Below, piece by piece: positions 58,286 to 64,000 of a DNA stretch of 64,000 bases. Source of the DNA: Closterium sp. Naga37s-1 (Eukaryota > Streptophyta > Zygnematophyceae > Desmidiales > Closteriaceae); NCBI GenBank assembly GCA_947471745.1, contig CANJKZ010000430.1:453501-517500 (forward strand). Direction: 5' to 3'. The position numbers and the translations under genes are program-made. The notes under the pieces were generated by a model that saw nothing but the letters and a program-made list of their open reading frames with translations, was not told the DNA's origin and searched no databases. The stretch's first letter is position 1. Each line of letters opens with the position of its first letter.

Positions 58286-59667
58286 GTGGGGTATAGGTTT
58301 ATGAGAGAGGGGAGATGCAGTGAGGGAGTCAAAATTGCATGCACTTATCGTGTTTTGAGGCCAAAACTCAAAACAGTTTTGTGTGTTATTTTTCCATGGC
58401 ATATCAAACCATCACATCTCTTTGTTGCCGCTGACAAATATGGTTTGCATCGCAGCTCCCACACAAGTGCATCATTATGCAGTTTACCCCCCTCCCCTGC
58501 TCAACTATCAGGAAGGAAACTATCTGCGCCCACCACATCATCAAGACTGATTTAGCTTGATAGTGCCAATTATGTTCCTGCATCGCTGATGTTTGAATTT
58601 ATGCTGGGGAAACCCCATTACGTATAGGTTAGTTGCTGTAAACTTTTATATGTATGGTTAATAATGCCAGTTGTAGTAGGTACCGGTAATATAGAAAGCT
58701 TCTGAGCTTTAAAGGGAAAAAAATGGGAATATACATTCAAATTTGAATTTACATATTTTAGGGATGAATTGAACTATACAACGTATACATCCACACTCGT
58801 AACATAGCATACAGACATAAATGTTGCAAACATTTTCGTCACCTCGTGAACAGCTCGAAATTTCGCGCCTCGCGGCTTGAAATGTTCGCGGCACATAATA
58901 ATATTTCCCCCACGCACGCACGTCGTAACACGAAGCACTATCACTACATGAAGCATAAACAGTGTCCCCCCAACAAGTACCTGTAGCAAGTCTTGTTGGA
59001 ATATTTATGCTATGCACGCACAACCTCGTTTGTGACTCGAGGGTTTACGCGCGACTCGTTTAATTAGCTTTTGTGACACCTTTCGAGACACATTTTCGAA
59101 CTATTGACATTCGACTCACAAAACGGGCAAGTTCAAAACGTATTGCAACGAGCCAGTCAGTCGGATCAGCTGGTAACTGGCGGACTGACGGCGAGGGGGA
59201 GAGTAGAGTGAGTTCGGGCGGCCGGTTTGGCTCGTCGTAACCCAGGTCGCCGGCACGACGTTTGAGGAAGCGTCGACTGGGTGCATTGCCAGGGGCGGGC
59301 AGGAGCATCGTCGCTCCGTCCGCTGAGCTATACAGACCAGCGACGTGCTGCGTTTGCTTGCTGCTGTAATCGTTGTGCCGAACCTGGTTTCCCGCCAGAA
59401 CTCGGCCCCATTGCTGCTTTGTCGCCATTCAGTTACTGGAGATATTTTTAAAGACTCAGTCCAGATGTAGTTGTGAAAACGTGCAGCCATATTCTGCGCA
59501 ACCTTATCGACAATGCAGTAAACGAGCCTGGACTCATCGCATATGCAGTTCGCCGCTGCGGAGTTCCGTGATACTCGCCCAAGTCTCTTCGGACGAGCCC
59601 TCTCCCCGTGGCTACTATCATCAGATACATTATTAGTGGTGCATCCTTCCTCCCGCACCCGCATACC
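58286..59667. other. Intergenic region downstream of the giant gene
   Basis: It should contain the giant gene's 3' UTR on the left and the promoter of the next gene on the right. It is AT-richer than its surroundings. A palindrome lies at 58353-58373. I see no gene. Confidence 0.4.
58353..58373. repeat. Palindrome just past the giant gene
   Basis: TTTTGAG and CTCAAAA are 7-base arms around GCCAAAA. The position suits a 3' UTR or terminator hairpin, but the sequence is of the junction-palindrome type. Confidence 0.7.
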
Positions 59668-62600
59668 ATGCCTTTTTCGCCCTGCCAGTCACCGTCGCCA
59701 GGCTTCCGGGCGGCGGTTTTTTCGCGCCGTGGCGCCTCTCCGCGTCTGCTCGTGCCGCTCCTGCTCCTCTCACTCAGCGTCTTGCGGATCCACGCGCGTC
59801 TCGGCGCCGAGATCGGCGTTGCGGACGTCCTGCCTTCCAGCAGCATTTCCGGAGACGTCGCAGATCGGCCGTTCCACTCGCAATCACTCAAGGTAGTACC
59901 ACTACGCATGCGAGTTGGAGCCAATGCTGGTTGCAGTGCTGGAACAGCCGCGCGACGATGTCGCGCTAGATGCCCCGCATCCCAAATTTGTTCGGCGAAA
60001 ATACTAAGTAAACACAATGTCGACACACTGAAACTATGTAGTGCGCACATTGTACTGACGGACTATGTAAGTATAGGTTCTGCGACTTACAAGCTACTCT
60101 ACACCTGGCAATAAGGTACGTACTATGTGGATACTCAAATTTTGAGTAGAATGTACATTGTGCATATTTCTCATATAGAAAGACCGTACTCATACCATCC
60201 TGATACAGTCTGTACGAAGTTCACGCAATGACTCTACTGCTTGAGGAACCTGAAGTCAGTACATTGTACAAACTATGCCCTTATTATGTGAGTACTATGT
60301 CCTTATAACGTGACTACGTTATAGGTTTTTCAAGCGCATTGTTGCGATATTTTCTTTTCGTTTCAGGTTCCCGCTTTTCATCATATGGTGAGACATGTCA
60401 CTGAATCGCATATATTAAACAATATTTACACGATTACACATTTACAGAAACGACGAGGACAGTCTCCACAATAACCATAACACCTATGTGTCTTCACACT
60501 AAAGGACTCTCGTACGTGAGTGAACTTGGAAGTGACGAGGTCTCAATCCATCCCTGCAAAAACGGGAAACAAAATTCTACATTAAATAACGTCGCTGGAA
60601 AAAGGCTGAAAGTGAAGATAAGTAAATAGGGTATGCTACCTGGACAATCAGGTCGCCGTCAAATCCACGTCGCGTTGCGTATGCGATTTATAGCCACGAC
60701 AAGAAACCACGTCCACTTAGACAGTGTAGTCGCCTGCAAAACCAGGGGGCGCTAGTGTTGACAACGGCCCAGATACAGCAAGAAAAGTTGTAGTCATGCT
60801 TAAAAACTGTAAGGTTCTGAATGAAGAAACCCGACAAGAGCGAAGTAGCCGGTTAACCAGGATACATGACAGCAACTAAGGCTGAAAGGATAGGCATAAG
60901 GGAAAGACAAGAACTTGAAGCATAATGGAGCTAGGAAAAGGGACTAGGGGCTGAAAAAACGGTCGTAGTGGAAAACTAACTGGGATGGAAGCAAACCAAG
61001 AGACCTAGGAATGAGGGTTGGGTTGGTGCTTGCGTTGGCATATATGGCGTGACTGCTTGCCCGAGATCAGATTGTGATGGAACATCGACCAATCAAAACA
61101 AGGCTGCATTATCTGTGCTGCCAAGTCAGTTCATCTTTCGATCCTAACCACCGGTACCTGATCAATCGACGGCTGTTGCATCACGAAGGACCAGGAGTCA
61201 TAGACGACTGAGATTCCAACTAGACACACCTCACTTGTGATCTTAACCATACAACACCTTTAATATCGACGGCTGAGTATCCAAACTACAATCTGCTGAT
61301 CGACGGTCGTCATTCCAACTTGGAACAAATATCTCAGGCTCAATCGTCACCGTTCCCAATTGTTAACATCAACGGTCCAGATTCCAACCTGGACAAATTT
61401 GGCCATTGACCTGATTGTAATCTTGTCTGTTCATGAGTACTCGCATCGACGGACATCCTTTCTTTAGCTACCACACTCAGACAGTCCGGGTAAACTCGTG
61501 CAAAAACCCAACAGCAAATTTTAGTAGATACGAAGTCAGGACACTGTAGCGAGTCGTTTGCCATGGCAAGGTATCTACCGTATCAGCAGCTACAAAGTCG
61601 ACACCAAGAGAAATATGGTACAGACTGAGATTTTACTTTTGACAAAGTACAATGTGTTGAGTTTATTCGGGGGTATTTGCTGTGTGCGAGGTGGCTATAA
61701 AACTACCCTTGTACAACTCATCAACAATGCATCGACTTCGACATTACTTTGTTCCTGGCACCAAGGTGGGTACTTCAACTCCAAATACGACTTCTCTCCC
61801 GAACGATTTTTGGGATGCGCGCTAGCAGTAAAGTCGCTGGAGGTTGTAGCAACCTGCGTGAGCAATCCTGGGACCCCAAGCACCGAATAGAACAAACGGT
61901 TTCATGGAAATGATGCACTCTTTATATAGTACGGTCTATCATTGCGTAATCTAGTACATCTTCAACGAATTTTGCTGGTAATTCTCCCCCCCAAATTTCG
62001 TTGTGCCGAAATTTTCCAGCATGATCTCTCCGCTAGCAGCGGCGGAAAGGGGGCGGCCAGCACGACGGGCGCGGGGCGCGACGGTGCGGAGTCGATTGCG
62101 GAGTGGCGGCGCCGATCAGCGGAAGCGGGCGCACACTTCTTCCCCCTGCAGCGCGCGGAAGACGCCCCCAGCAGGGACGAGCTGCACCGGCGGATCCTCG
62201 GAGTGAGAGGGTGGGGCGTGCAGAGAGCGCCGGGGACGTTGCGGCTTGAAATGTCAAATCACGATATGCCCGCCTCTACACTGCGGGAGATATGGCGACA
62301 GTACACGGGATTGCACATGACGCTGTTGCAATATTGCACATGATGATATTGCGTATCATCGAGTAGACAACTACACAATAAGCCACTGCCATTCGCTGCA
62401 TAGTGTCTTTGCGATTGACGTGCGCCAACGGGGTGTCATCATGACCTGATAATAACATCTCTCCCCACAATCCGTGACATGCGCAGGGCGTAGGGGGCGG
62501 ATTGAAGGGCAAAGGGAAGTCACAAAGGGCAGCGAAGGTGAGAGAGCGCTCACGAAGGCGACTGTCGCTACTTGCATAGCACTCTCCTGGTAGGAGTGTG

Positions 62601-64000
62601 GTCTCAGGCAGTCGCTCGTGCCACGGCGGCACATGGCAGGTGACAGGTGACATTATCTGACCTTGCTGCCTTCCTTCCATTCGGCTGTTGGCCTTGCTGC
62701 TGCTCTCCGTTCTCATTCTCATTGTGTCCCGTCCCAGGTCTCTCAACCGCCATCGAATTCCCCCCTACGATCTGATCATATCTTTGCCGTGAAGCAAACA
62801 TCCCGCAGCCCGCCTGCCTCTGCTTCTAACCGGCAGTCCTGCTGTTTGCGTCTCCGGTTGTACATGGTTCTTCCATTCACCTTGCTGCCTGCTTGCCTGC
62901 CTGCGTGCAGGCGACGGAGTATCTGCCGGTGCTGCAGTACGACAGCACGCTGCTCTCAACGGCCAACGGCACCCTGGGCAACACCATGGTCAACTACAGC
63001 ACCTACCTCAACGACACGATCCGCCTCCCGTACGCGCCGTGCCGTGCCCCTCTCGCTGCATGCCATTCGCTTCATCCCTCTCGCTTCATCCCTCTCGCTG
63101 CATCCCTCTCGCTGCATCCCTCTCGCTTCATCCCTCTCGCTTCATCCTTCTCGCTTCATCCAACTCGCTGCACGCGTATATGCTGCTGCCCATCTCGTTC
63201 TTGTTCTCACCTCCATGCGAGCGATCTTGCCACATGCCAGCGCCTCCTCTCCCCCTCCTGCTCGCAACGCGCGGCTCTGGAACCCACTCCACCCACTTCC
63301 CGAAACCTTAAACTCCCTCTCTCCCCTCTCGGGCACCCATCTTCCCATACCCCAGCCCTTCACAAGTGCCATACCTTTCCATTTCCCTTCTCTCCCCTCT
63401 CACCCGCTCCCCGTTCTTCCGCCATCCTCTGCGGCCTTTCTCCCCTTTCCCCTCCCCTTCTCCCCCCCCCTCCTCCCCCGTTCCTCTCCTCTCATCCCCT
63501 CTCCTCCCCCCCACACCATCGCGCACATCTCTCCCATCTCCCCCCACCAGCGTGTACCCGTACTACGTGAATCTCAAGCTGGGGTCGCAGAAGCAGGAGT
63601 TCAGCATGGCGCTCAACGTGCAGCTGCGCCACACCTTCGTGCCCTGCGACTGCCTGCACTGCGGCACCTCGCGCAAGGGGGTGAGTGCGCTGCCGCACAC
63701 CCACGCCTAAGGGGGAGTGCAAGGGAAAGGAGAGGGTGGTGGCGGGTGTGGGATGCTGGGGCAGTGGGAGTGAGCGAGAGTGAGAGAATTCCACTCTTGT
63801 TTGCACCCCCTCCTTAAAGTACGTACTCTGACGAATTCCATTCGGCCTGCAAAAGCCATTCAGCTTCCTTTTCGTGTCTCACTTTTCCCTCTCCCCTCCC
63901 CGTCCCCGCCCACAAACCCATCCCCTTGCTTCCCTCCCTTTGCTTCCCTCCCCTTGCTTCCCTCACCCTCGCCCCGCAGACGGCCAACAGCAAGCCCTTC
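59668..64000 (+). CDS. Pepsin-like aspartic protease homologue lacking the first catalytic Asp (5' part)
   Basis: Exons read by eye are 59668-59892, 62020-62202, 62911-63038, 63551-63680 and 63980 onward; the gene runs off the window. Phases agree. The first exon has a hydrophobic LLVPLLLLSLSVL segment, a signal peptide or anchor, so the product should enter the secretory pathway. Residues 76-136 are propeptide-like (ESIAEWRRRSAEAGAHFF ... DELHRRILG). The next exons encode STYLNDTIRLPYAPVYPYYVNLKLGSQKQEFSMAL and then FVPCDCLHC, the A1-family core of plant secreted aspartic proteases. There the family has DTGSDLFWVPCDC, but here the residues are NVQLRHTFVPCDC, with Asn201 in place of the catalytic Asp and no DTG. 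It is therefore probably not an active protease by this half-site. The second Asp lies outside the window. Several N-glycosylation sites (NGT, NYS, NDT) are visible. Confidence 0.7.
60132..60148. repeat. Hairpin with reversed motif order
   Basis: TACTCAAATTTTGAGTA has perfect 8-base arms around one T. It holds the same half-sites as the junction palindromes but in the opposite order. Confidence 0.75.
61160..61460. repeat. Diverged ATCGACGGCT repeats
   Basis: About five units spaced 60-75 bases apart carry ATCGACGGCTG or close variants, often followed by ATTCCAACTTGGAC. Such motifs resemble the subterminal repeats of plant hAT-type transposons (inference). Confidence 0.55.

Larger units (their letters stand above)
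59893..62019. other. Long first intron of the protease-like gene
   Basis: At 2.1 kb this is the longest host intron in the window and is AT-richer than the others. It holds repeated ACTATGT motifs (60020-60310), a perfect hairpin at 60132-60148 and a set of diverged repeats at 61160-61460. It may contain an old transposon whose ends I cannot define. Confidence 0.5.

Noticed and set aside
59116-59664. Minus-strand frame of 182 codons upstream of the protease-like gene
   Set aside because: No recognisable motif and no codon pattern different from the intergenic surroundings. It overlaps the likely promoter.

Overview
The window looks like nuclear DNA of a green plant-lineage eukaryote, most likely a streptophyte alga rather than a land plant (inference). 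The support is split genes with short GT-AG introns rich in C/T, a chloroplast-type alkenal reductase, a plant-type GOLD-domain protein, a plant-type aspartic-protease homologue, and GC-rich Ty1/copia elements. A Cys-loop-type ion channel gene, a family not known from land plants, argues for an alga. All host genes lie on the + strand.

Layout. 1-17.9 kb is a nest of retroelements. A 5'-truncated LINE with a restriction-like endonuclease tail was hit by a small non-autonomous LTR element (855-2010) and by a copia element (2986-16892). The copia element was itself hit by a younger copia copy (5098-12498) that looks whole and has LTRs identical by eye. From 18.7 kb come host genes: a GOLD-domain protein (18.7-25.9 kb), a pentameric ligand-gated ion channel homologue (27.7-34.9 kb), an alkenal/quinone oxidoreductase (36.2-38.7 kb), an NCBP3-like cap-binding subunit (42.3-44.5 kb), a giant low-complexity protein of about 4,000 residues (45.7-58.3 kb), and the 5' part of a pepsin-like protein that runs off the window (59.7-64.0 kb). 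A Harbinger-like MITE (26.5-26.9 kb) and a young non-autonomous LTR element (39.3-41.5 kb) sit between genes.

The host genes do not form an obvious pathway. Two things stand out. The first is the ion channel itself, with a reconstructed 578-residue reading frame, four membrane segments and the FPFDxQ motif, but without the Cys pair. The second is a shared structural habit of the channel and GOLD genes: their introns hold many partial tandem copies of the neighbouring exon. Five of these duplication junctions carry a short palindrome of the form TTGAG-N4-7-CTCAA; eight such palindromes occur in 46 kb where about 0.3 is expected by chance.

Exon boundaries were read by eye from splice consensus and reading phase. 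Functional names rest on recognised motifs, not on a database search.
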